Source of the DNA: Hymenolepis diminuta
Taxonomy: Eukaryota > Platyhelminthes > Cestoda > Cyclophyllidea > Hymenolepididae
NCBI GenBank assembly: GCA_900708905.1
Contig: CAADRB010000078.1
Location: 372,001 to 436,000 of the forward strand
Length of the DNA: 64,000 bases
Reading direction: 5' to 3'
A program made the position numbers and the translations under genes. Positions within the stretch are counted from its first letter, which is position 1, and every line of letters starts with the position of its first letter. The notes under the pieces were generated by a model. That model saw only the letters and a program-made list of their open reading frames with translations. It was not told the DNA's origin and ran no database searches. This document shows positions 62,834 through 64,000 of the stretch, in pieces.

Positions 62834-63045
62834 CCACAACTCAATCATAAATACTATCTCTTACTGCCTTCCTGACCTGCGTATTTGAATGACTACCATA
62901 ATCGCTATGAAGTTGTTAAAATCGTTGATGAACACGTAATTCCTCTCTGTTTAAATTCTTAAACTCGGGAATACGACTCATTATTGACGTTACCGATCGG
63001 GATTGAGCTGGTTATTTTTCCGATGTATAAAAACCAAGACCAGGA

Positions 63046-63848
63046 ATGATTGCAGTCTTGGATATTTCTATTTGTTTGTTGTGGTTCAAACAGCTATGTA
63101 AAATTTTTAGTTAAACAGAAATTAATTTAGTTTAGACAGAAGTATGTTTAGTGTGAATTTGGTTTCTAAATTCCCTATCCTAAGAATACGTGATTGAAAA
63201 ATGTATATATTCGTAGTTAATTTCGTTGATCAAATCCACATCCATGTGTTCATAATTTAATTATACAAAAGGTCAGCTGGAGCAGTCGATCATGCTGATC
63301 TCGGAACAGTTGAATGTTATCATGCTTCTCTCGTTACGGTAAGTAGATAGCAATTTCCATCTTTCCGCTGAATTATCAGCTCACGCTACATTACCCGGAC
63401 TGATGGGAATATCATTATATTTATATTTTGCTTAATTATTATTATGAGATTATAAACTATGTTTGGGCAAAATAAGTATTTAGGGAACGGAAAATTTTTT
63501 CCTTACACTTCTGAAAATGTCATTCACTCAAGCCATCTAGGTTTCAAATGAACCACTTTTCTTAGAAGATGTCCTGGTAAGTTTGTTAAGATTAGACATC
63601 TTTGAGGTTACAACTTTTAATGTGCACAGTGTATAGATTATGCCAATTATAACTCTTTCTTATGCCACTATAATATCATATACCGGCCCATGTTAAAACG
63701 ACATGGTAGTTAAACATTTGTTCAAAAATATTTATTTCAATTTTGAATCAGATAAGTGCATAGCAAGTTGTGTTTTTATTTTTAGCCTGTTAATATGTTA
63801 ACTCATAACGTTCGGTATCATTTGGGCGACCTTTTTCCTAGAATTTGA
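63046..63848 (+). CDS. Candidate micro-exon gene, about 70 residues
   Basis: Four short exons with GT-AG borders and consistent phase: 63046-63097, 63277-63338, 63541-63576 (36 nt) and 63786-63848. Exon 1 encodes MIAVLDISICLLWFKQL, which could be a signal peptide. Exon 2 gives GAVDHADLGTVECYHASLVT, exon 3 VSNEPLFLEDVL and exon 4 PVNMLTHNVRYHLGDLFPRI, then stop. A TATAAAAA at 63026 lies only 20 bases before the ATG, too close for a standard start, so the 5' end may differ. The layout recalls flatworm micro-exon genes for secreted proteins, but short exons are easy to chain by chance. The end of exon 4 overlaps a diverged copy of the 47.26-kb repeat, which weakens that exon. Confidence 0.28.
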
Positions 63849-64000
63849 GACATTTCAAGTCTTTATGAGACCTCTATCATTCGTTGGGTCAAAACGCCCA
63901 TGAATGACTTCAGTGCGGCGATGAAGAGGGTAAAAAGACATTTTAAGACGAATGTCCTTGAAAAACTGAGTCTGTTTATCATTGATGATTTCAGAGTTAG
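63826..64000. repeat. Third, diverged copy of the 47.26-kb unit (cut by window end)
   Basis: Aligns with 47261-47460: GGTATCA..., TTTATGAGA, CTATCATTC, GATGAAGA and ATTGATGATT blocks in the same order, about 65-70% identity by eye. The reading frame of the hypothetical ORF is kept around IDDFRV. Confidence 0.6.

Noticed and set aside
1..64000. CRISPR arrays, bacterial operons, rRNA genes
   Set aside because: No regularly spaced repeats, ribosome-binding sites or rRNA-like sequence seen; the window is clearly eukaryotic.

Overview
The window is eukaryotic, AT-rich and intron-rich. I read it as a parasitic flatworm, most likely a tapeworm. The reasons are small spliced genes with GT-AG introns, a mariner transposon, a tRNA-derived SINE-like repeat, and proteins that match conserved animal families but are compact and divergent. 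The species assignment is inference; no tree or search was run.

Positions 1-37,100 hold four conserved housekeeping genes that I could assemble exon by exon in consistent phase. TSSC4 (minus, 4943-7918) is a U5 snRNP assembly factor. AAMP (plus, 10937-14300) is a WD40 protein. METTL3 (minus, 17991-22730) is the catalytic subunit of the mRNA m6A methyltransferase. TMTC3 (plus, about 23125-37035) is an ER multi-pass TPR protein of the O-mannosyltransferase family. TSSC4/AAMP and METTL3/TMTC3 are two divergent pairs, and AAMP and METTL3 converge. METTL3 and TMTC3 share an upstream interval of about 400 bp. TMTC3 introns carry a SINE-like repeat and a broken mariner with an assembly gap.

Positions 37,100-64,000 are accessory in character: no gene there is recognisable by homology, and the sequence is a patchwork of duplications. 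(a) A 1,614-bp block occurs twice (47261-48874 and 55618-57231), identical as far as compared. It carries a complete TATA-driven, single-exon mini-gene for a 76-residue Ser/Thr-rich protein with a signal peptide and a GPI-type tail. (b) A 2.9-kb piece of TMTC3 with four TPR exons is repeated at 59936-62833, identical in the core but diverged in the flanks. (c) A TATA box plus small-ORF cassette occurs at 44806 and 49861 with about 90% identity. (d) Parts of a mariner recur at three sites. (e) Several exon-like segments with good splice sites suggest unrecognised spliced genes: a minus-strand gene at about 53.2-59.2 kb, a possible micro-exon gene at 63.0-63.85 kb, and terminal exons at 42.7, 44.6, 46.1 and 58.7 kb.

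Two runs of N (29010-29241, 48875-49555) lie inside mariner copies, and one coincides exactly with a duplication edge. Part of the duplicated structure may therefore be an assembly artefact. The strongest candidate for something undescribed is the set of small, TATA-driven, locally duplicated genes in the last 20 kb.
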